Positions 1-11,311 of a DNA stretch of 64,000 bases are shown here, piece by piece. The notes under the pieces were generated by a model. The model ran no database searches. It had not been told where the DNA came from and saw nothing but the letters and a program-made list of their open reading frames with translations. A program made the position numbers and the translations under genes. This DNA is from Penicillium oxalicum (taxonomy: Eukaryota; Ascomycota; Eurotiomycetes; Eurotiales; Aspergillaceae). Position 1 is the first letter of the stretch, and every line of letters starts with the position of its first letter. The DNA lies in NCBI RefSeq assembly GCF_001723175.1, contig NC_064650.1:496001-560000 (forward strand). The letters are read 5' to 3'.

Positions 1-754
1 GGAGCAAGTGAAGTTGCACAGTCCCAAGAAGACAGTATGTGGACTGAAGCCGATGGTGTTCTGGGCACTCTTGGCCGTTGCACTGCTGGTGATCATTGGC
101 GGCGCAGTAGGTGGTGGTATCGGAGGAACACTTGCAACTCGACACACTTCAGAGGCATTCCAAACGAGCGCGTACGTTATGAAGCCAGGATCCTTTTCTT
201 TGTTTTTTTTTTTCTTTTTCCTGGTTTTTGGGAGAGTGGAATTGATGACACTAGCTTACACCTTACGCTTATCTCATAGCTCCTCATCAATTCTACCCTC
301 AACCATGTCAAGATCAACAACAACGTTGGAAACCTCAACTACCAAGCTTGTCTCCACCATCAGCTCCGCCCCCGTCTCATCCGGTACAACAGGAATAGCT
401 TCAAACCCGTGTCCCGGGAGAAATTTGACCACAGTTACCGGCTCAGACGGGTCGGTATTCACACTATTGTGCGCAGTCGACTGGCCCAGCGGAGTTGATG
501 CCTCATCTGGTCATGGAACGGTTTACGATCTTAACCGGTCAACGCGATATACGCTCGGCTCTTGCATTGCCGACTGTGTTGATTGGAATGACGATGTCGC
601 GAATGATTCCAAGTGCAAAGGAATCGTGTATACCGCCAACTTGACTGCGGCATTTGAGGGCGGGCAGGGTGGAAATTGTTTCTTGAAGAGCGCGGTGGGG
701 GTTTATTTCCCGAATAGCTATGTGTCTATGGCTGCGGGGATCCTGGGAGGATAG
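1..754 (+). CDS. Membrane-anchored Ser/Thr-rich protein with C-terminal Cys domain (5' partial)
   Basis: The frame is open at the window's left edge, so the N-terminus is missing. Visible exons are 1-171 and 280-754. The intron 172-279 starts with gtacgt, ends with tag and has a T-rich middle. It is 108 nt long, so the frame also reads through it. The first exon has one strongly hydrophobic segment rich in Ala, Val and Gly (about residues 18-45 of the visible part), a likely single membrane anchor. A Ser/Thr-rich stalk follows, then a domain with five cysteines and several N-x-S/T sequons (motifs LGSCIADCVDW and GGNCFLKS). I recall this layout from many uncharacterised fungal surface proteins with a PAN/apple-like cysteine domain. 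The function is not known. I infer an extracellular or wall-facing C-terminus. The stop is TAG at 752-754. Confidence 0.7.
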   Translation, partial: EQVKLHSPKKTVCGLKPMVFWALLAVALLVIIGGAVGGGIGGTLATRHTSEAFQTSAYVMKPGSFSLFFFFFFLVFGRVELMTLAYTLRLSHSSSSILPSTMSRSTTTLETSTTKLVSTISSAPVSSGTTGIASNPCPGRNLTTVTGSDGSVFTLLCAVDWPSGVDASSGHGTVYDLNRSTRYTLGSCIADCVDWNDDVANDSKCKGIVYTANLTAAFEGGQGGNCFLKSAVGVYFPNSYVSMAAGILGG

Positions 755-1284
755 CGTACGTTCTCACGAGGATACATTTGTATGATATGAGGTGCTTTGG
801 GGTGATTTGATACTCACGGGGATGCGAGCATCATCGGCCCGTTGACAGAAGAAAGATCTGAATAGTCAATAAGCTTTCTAGGGACAAGACCTGTTTCCAG
901 GGCATTAGTATGGAGTATATCGATGAATAGTAGGAGGTCGGGAGGTACTACTGTAGGTATCTAGTACATTGGACTGCTGGAGGTAAAGTATCACTCATAG
1001 AAAACGCTCATAATGAGACTACGGCAAATGAACGGATTTGCTTGCTCTCCAAGCCATCTCGGTTGATCAGTCTCCCAGTGACTCTCTCATAGGAATATTC
1101 ATTCTAGCAGGAGAGATGCTCATGTGTCAGTCAAAAAAATGTTCAATTATCTTGAACCAAAAGCGTTTTTGAGAGTCCCATCAAGATATAGGTTTGACGA
1201 TCAATTTTTTTTCCATGGATACTGCGTGGAAAAAGACCATCTTTGCACTCCCAATTTCTGCAGTGAAACCCGCTGAACCCGGCC
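755..1284. other. Intergenic, tail-to-tail
   Basis: This lies between two convergent genes, so it should hold two 3' UTRs. No open frame, RNA gene or repeat was recognised. Confidence 0.5.
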
Positions 1285-2052
1285 CTAGCGAAGTCTTCCG
1301 ATCAACTCCCCCGCCCACAATTTTGCACTCTCATTGTCAGATCTCCGCAATCCATTATCTTTGAGCCAGTTGAACTCGTCCGTCTCATCGGCAACATCTC
1401 TCTCCATGAAACTTGCGGCATCAATCCACCTTGGCGAGGGAGATTCCTCCGCCGGGTTGAACGACGGGTCTGGTTGCGAGGGACTTCGCACATGGCGCCT
1501 CTTCAAGAATCCCGTCATTGATCGTCTGATTCTTGTCCGTGTCTTCACCTCCGACGTTTGAGGTTCCCTATACCAAGTCTTGTCCCAACTCATGCGGAAT
1601 CTGCTGGATTTCCCAAACTTGCTGCCTTTATGTGATGCGGTGTCGGCTTTGGATTCGGTATCGACTGTGTGGTCTAGCTTCTTCGTCAAGGTCTCGGAGG
1701 GTGTTTTGATGGTTTCCATTTTCAAAACGGGGTGATCTGGCAGGGAGAGGGCCTTGATGGCACAACTGGTAGCAGGATCGAGGGTGTCGACCTCGTCAAA
1801 GAGGGTTCGGATGTTCAAGTCCCATTTCGGAGTGGCCAATTCGGCTGATATACTCGACTCGTTAGAGGAGCTCGGAACCATTGTGGATGTAGATGTGATG
1901 CTCTCTGTAGGGAAAAGGGATGTGGTGCGAGAGCTGGTGGGAATCAATTCGTTCGAGTCGTCGTCAAAGCTCCGGTGTGATTGTGTCGTCGATCCTTTGC
2001 GTGGAAATGTGTTTCCGCGGACGTAACGGGTCATTGACGCAATAAATCCCAT
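1285..2052 (-). CDS. Uncharacterised Ser/Thr-rich protein, 255 aa
   Basis: A single uninterrupted frame runs from ATG at 2052-2050 to a stop at 1287-1285. The product is hydrophilic, Ser/Thr-rich in its first third, and basic in the middle (motifs TRTRIRRSMTGFLKRRH and SSRFRMSWDKTWYREP). It ends with an acidic-then-basic tail. No signal peptide, membrane segment or catalytic motif is visible, and I do not recognise the family. A short plus-strand frame overlaps it, but the minus frame is longer, starts with ATG and has more protein-like composition. Low-complexity regions and basic phosphosite-like patches suggest an intrinsically disordered protein. It may have introns or be a lineage-specific gene. 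Confidence 0.5.
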   Translation of the reverse strand: MGFIASMTRYVRGNTFPRKGSTTQSHRSFDDDSNELIPTSSRTTSLFPTESITSTSTMVPSSSNESSISAELATPKWDLNIRTLFDEVDTLDPATSCAIKALSLPDHPVLKMETIKTPSETLTKKLDHTVDTESKADTASHKGSKFGKSSRFRMSWDKTWYREPQTSEVKTRTRIRRSMTGFLKRRHVRSPSQPDPSFNPAEESPSPRWIDAASFMERDVADETDEFNWLKDNGLRRSDNESAKLWAGELIGRLR

Positions 2053-3329
2053 GGTGAAGGGTCGGTAGGGCTTTTGTACAGCGATAATGATTCAAATTAT
2101 GGATCCTTTGGTCAATGCCCCGTGGGATAGGCGTGGCAGGGATGCACGGCTGATGTAAATGTGCTTGGGCCTGGGTAAATACTGGGCAAGGGGGAGGTAG
2201 TCGACCAGACTCCGGATTCGTTGGGCTGCATTTGTGATTTCTGTGAAAAGTACCTCGAACATCCTGCGAGCAGACTTGACGCCCGTATTGGGAAGCGCGT
2301 TGGGTAAGATTTGCGTGATGTCCCAATAAAGGTCAGCTTGAATGATACGTGAGGAACTTACTATTCGGAGGGGGCAAAAGGCTTGCTTGAGACGTCTTTA
2401 CTACGGGCTATCTAGGCTTCATTTGCTGTCAAGAAACCCCATCAATTGAGAAAGCTCAAGGCACGGCGATCTTGACTGGTGCGTTGCTGGATAGACTCGA
2501 CACTCGTTCCTTTCCGGAATCGAAGCGGGCTGATAATTAGGCTTCTCACCATACTATCAGCCTGCAAGTACGTCGATCCTGCAAAGACTGGAGAGGTATG
2601 CGAGCATCCGCAATGAATTATTATTGATTTCGGGGAGCGGCCTTTCTGCATTAGTATTGATGGAACGATCTGCCAGAAAATCTCCATGCAAGGGTGACGA
2701 GAACAGCCCCTTGTGGATGCACACGAGCAACTTTATGACTGCTTTCGCTCTTTTGCGGAGCACCTGGTCATGGCTGAAGTTTCCCCCCCCCCCTCTCTTT
2801 TCTTTGCTTTCCTCGCAGCCACTTCATCTTTCGTTGCAAAAAAGATGGCTGAGAGGGAAGAAGTGCACGAACAAGAATGAAGAGATTGTTTCAGCGGATA
2901 GATGGAGTGGAATTAATCTTGTCTTGCGGAGCCGTGTCACGGCTCCGGATGTGCTTCAAGTGGTGAGGAATGCGGTCGCACAATCACCTTCAAGCAGCAG
3001 CTCGGCTCGATCGTCGGGTAATGTGCAACGAGCGGTGTCGCTGATGGGCAACGGTTGCGGGTGGTCATTGGAAGATCGAACTTGTCATCAAGTGACAGGT
3101 GACAGGTCAAGTACTGATCTGACGAGCTACTGGCGGCATCAACGAGATCGTTGATCGCCTGCACTAGATGGCAACGAATGATGTGACAAATAGGAGTCTA
3201 CTGTAATCAAGTTGCATGATAGAAGGACGTTTCTACACACTCTCTCTATTGTATAGCGGGACTGAAAACACATTTCGCAAACTGCAAAAATTCCCAGGAA
3301 AGGGGGGGGGAATGGGGAAACGCACAAAA
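2053..3329. other. Intergenic, nothing recognised
   Basis: Several short frames occur on both strands (the longest is plus 2624-3154). They overlap each other, lack recognisable motifs and include proline, serine and leucine runs from pyrimidine-rich DNA. No gene is supported. A tandem-like CAAGTGACAGGTGACAGGTC segment lies near 3090-3108. Confidence 0.4.
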
Positions 3330-4541
3330 TCACAACTTGGCACTTGGGGCGTCAGTGTAAAGGCTTTGAGTGCGGCTCATGGCCTCGTGAGCCTCCTTCT
3401 CAATACGACGGAGCAACACTTCACAAGTTGGGATATCGTGGATCAGGCCGATGACTTGACCAGCGGTCCAGACCTGCGGTAATGGTCAGCGAGCTGTTTT
3501 TAAAACAGAAACCCCAAGCAGAGGCAAAGACACAATCAGAAAAAAAAAACTTACACCATAGTCGGGGTCACCATTAATGAAGACCTGGCGACCACGCTGG
3601 CCGCTCACATAAGGTCCAATCTCAGAAAAGTCGCCAGTTTTGCTCTCCTTCTCAATCTTGAGTGCATCCTGGGTGACCTTGTTGGCGAACAAACGAGACG
3701 TGTTCTTCCACCGGCGCAACACCAGAGCAGTATCTGTTTCTTGCGACTTCACGATGGTCTCCTTAATGTTTTGGTGAATAGGAGCCTCGACAGTGCTCAT
3801 GAATCGGGTACCCATGTTGATACCCTCGGCACCGAGCGCCAGCGCGGCAGCGAGACCGTAACCATCCGCAAATCCACCAGACGCGATGAAAGGAACGCCC
3901 AGGTCTTGGCGAGCGCGGTTCAGCAGAATGAAGTTGGTGATGTCGTGCTCGCCGACGTGACCAGCACACTCGAAGCCGTCAATCGAAAGGAAATCAACAC
4001 CCAGCTTGACAGCAGATTTGGCATGGCGGATGGTGGTACACTTGTGGAGGATGGTAACGCCGGCCTTCTTGAGCTGCTGAATGACAGGGCCAGGGTTGTT
4101 ACCAGCCGTCTCGACGATTTTAATACCCTCGTCAATGATAACCTGGGCGTATGCGCCGTAGTCGGGGGGGACCATGGCCGGCAGAAGGGTCAAGTTGACA
4201 CCAAATGGATACTTGGTCATTTCGCGGCATCGTCGAATCTCCTTGCGCAGGTCTTCGGGGGTCGGTTGAGTGAGGGCAGTGAGCTATATGAGTCGCCGAC
4301 ATTAGCTTTCGTTGTCTCTCTCATCCTCGGAAGACCAGAGTGAATATGACTTACCAACCCGAGACCACCGGCGTTGCTGACGGCCGAGGCCAGCTCGGCA
4401 TAGCCCACCCACTGCATACCACCCTGCACAACGGGTACTAACAAAGGTGAGCATACGCTTTCAAAGCACAAAAAGAACCCCCAGGATCGACTACATACCA
4501 CGAATACCCAGCTTACGGGTAAGGGCTGTGTTGAAAGGCAT
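3330..4541 (-). CDS. Nitronate monooxygenase (2-nitropropane dioxygenase family), 332 aa
   Basis: Four exons on the minus strand: 4541-4499, 4437-4355, 4283-3555 and 3473-3330. All junctions are GT-AG and the phases join exactly. The product is an FMN-dependent TIM-barrel enzyme that oxidises alkyl nitronates to carbonyl compounds and nitrite. Visible family features are the N-terminal VPVVQGGMQWVG segment, NAGGLGL, the KKAGVTILHKCTT strand and DGFECAGHVGEHD, which carries the catalytic-type histidine. The phosphate-binding FIASGGFADG and LGAEGINMGTRFM follow. The length fits the fungal family (about 330-380 aa). No targeting signal is evident. The start is the first ATG of exon 1, which gives the usual short N-terminus MPFNTALTRKLGIRV. 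It is divergently placed from SDHC, 1.6 kb away. Detoxification of nitroalkanes such as 3-nitropropionate, an SDH inhibitor, is possible but is only inference. Confidence 0.92.
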
Positions 4542-5880
4542 GGTAATGTTCAATTAACGAAGCGAATGCTGGCAGTGACAAGTTCGCTGGACCTTGATAT
4601 ATGGCCGCAGTGAATAAAAGACAAGATGAAGTGGAAGAAATGGTCTTGCGGTGTCAGAGAGATGGAGAATCCAGACTGGACTTGGGATGTTAAGAGAGCC
4701 TCCAGGTCATCCCCCCGGCCCCAAGTGTAGCCGCGGACTGACTGTGGGGAGAATGGAGTTGCCGAGGTTCGGACGACTGTACAAATTGGTCGTACCTGGA
4801 CGAATCAGAGCAATTCGGCGAACGGCTACCTTACCAATGCGCACAGCGGGGGACAGGGTTGATAACCGTCTCAGCCTGGGGTAATAGAGTGTTCAGTCCT
4901 CGCACACGCATGCCTAATGATGTCCACAGGAAGCATAATTTGGTCTAGTCATCTTTGACACCCGAAGGTGCGAGGATGGCATTTTCGCTCTTCTCGATGA
5001 GCAAGTTGTTCATGGGTGTTTCAAAAGCTGGTCGTAAATTGGCATGTGACAGAATCTGGTTTCGATCACGAGGTGTACCATAGAAGAACGTGGATCCCGC
5101 AGTGATCAATAATCAGCAAGTGGCCGAGTCTCATGGTAACAGTCTTGACAATGGGAGAGTGGAATATTGACTTGTCGGCATCCCGAGATAACTTTTCGAG
5201 GCCTAGTTTTAGAATATAGGTTCATGGAATACCGATGTGATCCACGACGGGACCCGGCTGAGTGCTGACCATGTTCCGGTCATGGCATTTCAAAAAACAA
5301 AATGGAAGCGATCGCTGATGCCTGGACCCCTCGAGGACATAAGCCTGAAATCTTATCCTGGTAACGACCTGAACAAGGTAGGTATTTGATTTTGTGCAGC
5401 TGGCGTCGGATTGAAAAGTCCCCATAACAAGCCTTGGTCGCGACTAGGGACATTTGCACCGCAAGGAGGGCGTCCTGCATCGTTGCTGAGAGGTTTCGAC
5501 AGCATGTCAGAAGATTTCCAGTACAATCTTACATTTTGTACTACTCGAAAGGAAAGGCAGGTTTGAATGAACGCGATCATTTCATTTTCTAAACAAAGTT
5601 TTCTCATGTTGGTATGTAACCCTGATATGAAACCCATCGAACTCATGGAAAGAATCAAATGGGCGATTAACGACGGGACAGCTCCTTCTGCGAATCTCGA
5701 ATTCCCCTCGAAAGTCGCGACAGAATGTCGAAACCAGAGGGCGCTAAACACACTAACTTCATCCCGACCAAGACCGATACATCAATGTGAGCGGAGATTC
5801 GTGTGAGGGAAAAAGAAAAAGGAAAAGGAGGTCAGACGCGGCTTGCGGGAACAAAAGAGCTGCTCACCCCACGCGCAAGC
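4542..5880. other. Intergenic between divergent genes, nothing recognised
   Basis: This is the shared upstream region of the nitronate monooxygenase (minus) and SDHC (plus). Small frames such as minus 5751-5353 have no recognisable motifs and were not called. Confidence 0.4.
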
Positions 5881-5888
5881 GAGCTAAA

Positions 5889-5984
5889 TCACGTGATATT
5901 AAGATCGATCGTGACGAAAGTCACGTGTAAGATCGTGACGGACAGAAGGATGTTCCGAAGAGTAATTGCGGGCACCGCCATTGG
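5889..5984 (+). promoter_or_regulatory. Candidate SDHC promoter elements: TCACGTGA E-box, second CACGTG and inverted CCAAT
   Basis: A perfect TCACGTGA palindrome sits at 5889-5896, another TCACGTG at 5921-5927 and ATTGG (CCAAT on the minus strand) at 5980-5984. All lie 140-240 bp upstream of the SDHC start. CCAAT boxes are bound by the fungal HAP complex, which regulates respiratory genes, and CACGTG is a bHLH site. Only the sequence matches are observed; use in vivo is inferred. Confidence 0.35.
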
Positions 5985-6077
5985 CTCACTGTCGGCAATC
6001 CCGTGACGGTGCGAAGCCCGAGGTAGTCCGTTCCGATTGCTGGCGACGCAATCATCTTTTTTCTGATATTGCGATTG

Positions 6078-6103
6078 CGACGACGACGACAACGACGACG
6101 AAA
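6078..6103 (+). repeat. Imperfect CGA trinucleotide microsatellite in SDHC 5' UTR
   Basis: A run of CGA/GAC units with one interruption precedes the SDHC start codon by about 20 nt, so it probably lies in the 5' UTR. Confidence 0.6.
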
Positions 6104-6124
6104 GGAACATCGACAACGATCAGC

Positions 6125-6880
6125 ATGTTTTCTCAGAAGCTCGCTCAACAGTCAATGCGACGGCGTAAGTCCTGAGAGCTACAGACAGGGCCTGACTATG
6201 AATTTGATCCCCGCTAACAATGTCATTTCGATGTGTAGTTGCCGTCCAGCAGCCGCTCGCCATTCAGTCCATGGTGCGCGCTGCCCCGGCTGCCGCTACT
6301 CTCGGATTGCAGAAGAGGTTGGTCTTCAGTCCTTTCCAGATACTCGAAATGCGTTCGTTTGAAGGCGGATGACAGAAATGTCTCTCGCCGCGATCCGTAT
6401 ACGTCATCATGCAGCTGCAGATTACTGACTTGAATGCATTGAATGAACAGACCCATGACCTCCACTTCCGCCGAGGAGACTTCTCTTCTGGCCAAGCAGC
6501 GCATGAACCGCCCTGTCTCACCGCACTTGGCTATCTACCGCCCTCAGATCGGTTGGATCGCTTCGGGTCTTAATCGTATCACCGGTGTCGCTCTCTCCGG
6601 ATCTCTCTACCTCTGGGCTACCGCATATCTCGCCTCTCCCGCTCTCGGTTGGCACTTGGAATCCGCCTCTATGGTTGCTGCCATGGGCGCTCTTCCCTTT
6701 GCCGCCAAGGTCTTGCTGAAGGCTACCATGGCCCTTCCCTTCACCTTCCACTCATTCAACGGTCTCCGCCACTTGATGTGGGATCTGGGTCGTGGCCTGT
6801 CCAACAACGTCATCATCAAGTCTGGCTGGACTGTTGTCGGCGTGAGCGTTGCCAGTGCTTTGGCTCTTGCTTTCGTCTAA
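6125..6880 (+). CDS. sdhC: Succinate dehydrogenase cytochrome b560 subunit (SDHC/Sdh3), 182 aa
   Basis: Exons are 6125-6164, 6239-6317 and 6451-6880. The junctions keep frame (phases 1 and 2). The protein is the membrane-anchor subunit of respiratory complex II in the mitochondrial inner membrane. It helps bind haem b and ubiquinone. The N-terminus (MFSQKLAQQSMRRL, then Ala/Arg-rich) looks like a cleavable mitochondrial presequence. The family signature is RPVSPHLAIYRPQIGW followed by SGLNRITG, where the quinone-site Ser/Arg lie. Three hydrophobic helices follow. HSFNGLRHLMWDLG carries the conserved histidine of the haem-ligand helix. The length matches fungal SDHC (about 180-190 aa). The first ATG was chosen because it opens the presequence and lies just before the first donor. 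The resistance-relevant region appears intact, but I make no claim about phenotype. Confidence 0.95.
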
Positions 6881-7256
6881 GTTTTGTCAATCATCTCTTT
6901 AAATTGCGTCTTTTTGTACTTGTAAAATGGGTGGCTTTCGTCGGGCTTTCCATGAATATATCGCGTTGGTTCTGAGTGCAGGTTTGCGTGACTAGTCTAG
7001 TAATATTTTCCATTTTCACCAGTGAGCTGTCGGCTTCTAGACGGTAAAAGGGTGACATCCTATCCATTGCATAAAAATATGTTCAAATTAATGATATGTA
7101 TTCACACTACATTAAACAAAGATTATTCATGATGGCTTGCGCTATATGGAAGAAGACCTCTCGACACAATCTTAGGTAATTGCGGACACTCCAATCGACT
7201 CCGTTGACAAGGGACTGACTGGTGCACTGTGCTGGATGGGAATGACCATCCATACT
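6881..7256. other. SDHC 3' flank
   Basis: AT-rich 3' flank with AATAAA-like motifs around 7070-7110. No gene was seen. Confidence 0.4.
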
Positions 7257-7700
7257 TCAAGATTTGCTTTCGAGATCCATGACGAATTTCCACAGCGCAT
7301 CCCGTCCCGGGTGAAATGTTGGGGGACCTTCTAGGTCAAGACGTTCAGAATCACCATTATGTATCAACAACCCTGAAAGCTCGGGGCGCCCCATCGCCCT
7401 CCAATGAGCAGCCGCACATCCATGACCTCTAAGAGTAATAGATAATGCACAATCAGCGATCCAAAGCCCCGGTCAAAAGATTCAGCAAAGCTGACAAGGA
7501 CAACGATACCTTAGTTTCTGATTGGGGCACCATCCATTAGAATTGCCCACAAGCGGTTTGATCCAGTGGTCTGGGAGGTCTCCATCCACATTGTCTCTTC
7601 CGCTCTCAAACCGGGCTTGGTGGAGGGTTGGGAGGAAAAGGACGTGGCGATGGTGGATCTTGTACCGAGTGATCGCTTGTTGGCATTCCACCGACCAAAA
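7257..7700 (-). pseudogene. Weak ankyrin-like relic or unrecognised gene fragment
   Basis: On the minus strand, an open segment from about 7690 to 7510 can be spliced (donor gtatcg, acceptor ttag, intron 7509-7429) to 7428-7257, which ends in TGA. The junction peptide contains GHGCAAAHWRAMGRPEL, which resembles an ankyrin-repeat helix pair (compare the usual TALHWAA..G.PEL). The upstream part has no ATG in frame and meets a stop near 7705. A single degenerate repeat cannot prove an ankyrin protein. It may be a decayed gene or chance similarity. Confidence 0.22.
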
Positions 7701-10414
7701 TAGGAGTCACGCGGGTTTGTATCAAGATCTTTGTTCGAGATGGAGGCGCTGATGCTGGCTGACGGTTCATTTTGGAGGTTTAGGGCTGATCGTAAACAAA
7801 GGGAGAGTGTAGTTTTCGAATTGATGCGCAATGTCGAGCGCTGATCCTAAGATGGATCTTTTAAAGGAACGCTCAGCAGGAGAAGAGGAAAAGAATAATG
7901 TAATTGAACAAACTCGATAAGAATGACGGAAGTTGGATACTTGTCAAGTGGCACTGGGGGTATGGTAGAAGTTCTCAAGTCAAATATAGTCTTTGAGATT
8001 GGTGCAGTATAATTAGCAACCCAGCAGAAGAGCTTCAACTTCTACTTATATACCCCGTCAAGTGCTTTGACCTCTCATGGTGCTTTTTGCAAACGCACAA
8101 CAGAAGCGTCTACCACCATGTCCAGTCTGATGAATCCTGCGCTCAAACATAATGCTACGATACTTGGAGTGGGTACGCCGAATCGAGAGAAGTCTGGATG
8201 CTGCATCACCCTTCTGGAAGTCTTCAAACGAGCGAGGTATGGCGGGTCGACTGCAGATGACTGGAGTCTTCCAGCTTTCGGGCTCAAGGGACTGCAAGGG
8301 CCCGACGGAACAGATCAAAACAGACAGGTAGTCTGACCAAAAAGCTACACTTATATGCTTCGTCTGTAGTGCTCATCTGTTTCCTAGCAATTTTGTCACT
8401 TACTCTCAATCTCGAAAGCTGAGCCAAGAGTGATTGGTTCAAGCGTTTCTTGAGAGAATACAAGAGTCAATAATGACAAGAGCCCAGCTGCCGTGTAGAT
8501 TAAAATCGAATTTTGATGGCTGCTGGAAAGGATTCGTGGAGCTCGAGCGAGCTGTCGCAGCATCGATACGAATGCATCTCATTAGTGGCACTACTCATTT
8601 GATTGCATCTTTCCGGCTTGTTGCAGAAATGCCTTCTTTTTGACCTACGAAGCAGCCACAGAAAACTTGAAGATATGTTAGAGGCTTTCTGTCTTTCACA
8701 GCACAGACCATTCGGGCAGATGTTCCGCAGCGGTCAGTACCCGCTTCACTTTTCCCGTGTGGATGAGACATTCTGGGGAAAGCTTGCAAATTGATTATAG
8801 GTATTCAACGGCGCAGACCCGATCGAGGATTATATCACTTACCGTTGCAGATGAGAACGTCTGTGCACCGTTTGCTCAAAGCGGCTACTTTCTTGTTCCC
8901 GGGTATTTGCCTCTTGTGCTGTTGAGTAGGTGATCGTTGAGCTTCTAGCTTTCATCTTGCAGTTGATTAGCTTAAACACATCGAGAAGCCTCACTCTGAG
9001 ACGCAAAGTTCCATTGCCCAACTTTATTTCTTGCGAGAAAGACCAGTCTTAATGCAACAACGCCAATGTGAACAACAAGGCTGGCTGTGCGCAAATAAGC
9101 AGATTCGTAGACTCCCAGATGCCCATTTACATCAAGCTCACGTGGGAGTCTTACAGAGTGTCCGCAAGTCCTACTCTTTCAACAGTTCCCAGATTCTTCA
9201 ACCCCATCAAGAAGTACCAAACAAGGTGCAACGGGTATCGGGATACACAAGACGGCAATTTTTTCCCAACGGCAGACAAGCGTGTTGCAAAGAGAATCAA
9301 TAATGGCATCTTGACCAGCTTTGCGGCTGCTCTTACCCGGAGCCGTGGCGTCTAGAAGTTTGGAAGCCAACTGGCAAAGCTAGAAGCCGGCGGGATTCTA
9401 TTTTACTGGAGTTACCCCGGGGTATCACAGAGAAATGGAACAATTCACCCCTGTAACTTCACAGACTCGTTAAAATTAGGAGGCACTGACTTTGAAAAGT
9501 TCTGGCGGACATGAAGCGCCAATGCCCGGCGGGCTGAGTCGAGCACTCGAACGGTTTCTTCTCGAGCGCAGATAGAAAACATGAGCCAAGTCATGCTTTG
9601 ATTAAAAATGTGCACGCTCCATAAAGTGGAATCCATTGTAGTCCGTTACACGCCACCTTGTCTGAAATTGAAATGAGCCTTTCACATTGTCCTTCTGAAG
9701 TGCACCTATATATGTGCTAGATACCTGGGAACTCATTCAGAGCATGATGACAAGGCATGTGGAGGGAGCCAACCTTAAGTGCCTCAGATCCACGTTCTAT
9801 GAGCACTTCTGCTTGTGAATAAACTCAAGTAGAGCCTGGTATTCTTAGTTCTATCATTTTCCTCAGCTCAGCAGTTTGCGGATGGAGGCCAAGTTCTAAC
9901 CCCAGTCAAGTGGAGACCTTGAAGAATTCCAGTTGCATCATGAAGCATCATCTCTTTTGACTGACTATTCAAAGCCATAGAACGTGATCAGCCCCCAGGT
10001 ACTTGTCAAACGACTTGTCCACAATAAGAAGAGTACAAGGCCCGTGTTTTTCAGATTACCACTTTCATGCTCGGATTTTAACTAAAGAGGACCCGACGAA
10101 CCAATTGCCGGCGGCGCTGCCACTTGGAGTTACCCCAGACGAGGTCAATCAGGGAGGGCACATGGTTTTTTGTTCCAGACATCAAATCCTCTCGAATTAA
10201 CCGAAAAAAATATTGAAAAAGGCATTTCCACACATGAGGTGTGCACAATCCTATTTGTATGAGAGTATGACTCAAAAGAGAGAGTCCGAGTTGAACTAGT
10301 CTTGATGGAAGCCAGGGAGATGCATCGTTAGAAGTGGCAGTATCACACCGCCGAGGCCGAAATCTTTCCACACCTCCGAAGGTCGACCATCTTCCGCAGA
10401 TCAACCCGACCATC
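7701..10414. other. Gene-poor stretch, no gene supported
   Basis: Both strands carry only short frames (60-100 codons). Most start with non-ATG codons, overlap each other and lack recognisable motifs. Composition is near average, with no long repeat or terminal inverted repeat seen by eye. This could be decayed coding sequence, because several minus-strand frames around 8.05-8.3 kb and 9.2-9.4 kb look faintly protein-like, but nothing can be named. Confidence 0.35.
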
Positions 10415-11311
10415 ATGGCTTCGAATCTGTCCACTCGAGCGGTAAGGACCGCGTGTTCTGCGTCCAAGGTTGCTCCTCGCTCCCTTGCAACGGTTGTTTC
10501 CTGCCGCACCTTTGCGACGGGGCCCGAACCATCAACCACCGAGACTGAGCAGCCTCGATGGTCTTATACGCCGCCGCGCGCAAAGGCACCTTTCAGTCTC
10601 CGGCTACACTCGAAGCGTCCCTTCTTCCATGTGAACTCCGACCCCGCGTTGTTGGACCAATTTTATATTCGTATGCTGGGCAACAATGGCGACAAGATGT
10701 TGTCCGACGAACTGAAGTGGCTGGCTGTGACGCACAAGAGCTTCGACCAAGGACGTCGGGGCTTCAATGATCGTTTGGCTTTCCTCGGTATGTTTGTGCC
10801 CTATTCTCTGTATAGTTATGTGTTGTGCCATCACTCACAGAATTTGCCAGGCAAACGGATTGTTCAATTGCAGGCTTCACTGGCTCTGGTCCAGAGCTCG
10901 GAGGCTGCCAACACGCCCGCGAAAGCCGATCCCCACGGCCGAACACCTTTCTCTCACCCAGCTCTTGATGGCCTTCGAAGCCTCTCCCCGGAGACCAAGA
11001 GCTTCTGGACTGACCGAACAAAGCTTTCTGAGCTGGCTCAAAAATACGAAATGCAAAACGTTCTGCGCTGGACTCCTCGCAAGGTAGGGATTTCTCCGTC
11101 TTATTTACTTCCACATGCACGCGCAGTGGGCTAACCATATATCCCTTTCTCTCAGCCCGACGATCTCAAGGCATCTGGTCTCGAACTTGTCCTGGCGCAC
11201 ACCATGTACGCCGTTGTTGGAGCAGTCTCACTGGAGAAGGGTGGACACATTGCCAACAAGGTGGCCCAAGAACGGATACTCGAGCCACTCGGAGTGAAGA
11301 CCGTCTCTTGA
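10415..11311 (+). CDS. Mitochondrial large ribosomal subunit protein mL57 (RNase III-like fold), 253 aa
   Basis: Exons are 10415-10787, 10851-11083 and 11156-11311, all GT-AG with exact phases. The product matches yeast Mrpl15/mL57, a structural protein of the mitochondrial 54S subunit with an RNase III-type fold but no catalytic acidic cluster. Visible features are a presequence-like N-terminus rich in Ala, Arg and Ser ending near RTFATGPEP, and the folded domain beginning near DELKWLAVTHKSFDQGRRG and FNDRLAFLGKRIVQLQ. The latter corresponds to the RNase III signature region (NERLEFLGD in active enzymes), with the catalytic Glu/Asp positions replaced. SGLELVLAHTMYAVVGAVSL follows near the end. 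The upstream in-frame ATG at 10334 was rejected because the start at 10415 gives a proper targeting peptide. Confidence 0.9.

Noticed and set aside
2624..3154. 176-codon plus frame
   Set aside because: Pro/Ser/Leu-rich from pyrimidine tracts, with no ATG context, homologue or splice signals that I can support.
5353..5751. 132-codon minus frame
   Set aside because: No motif, no conserved-looking start, overlapped by a plus frame.
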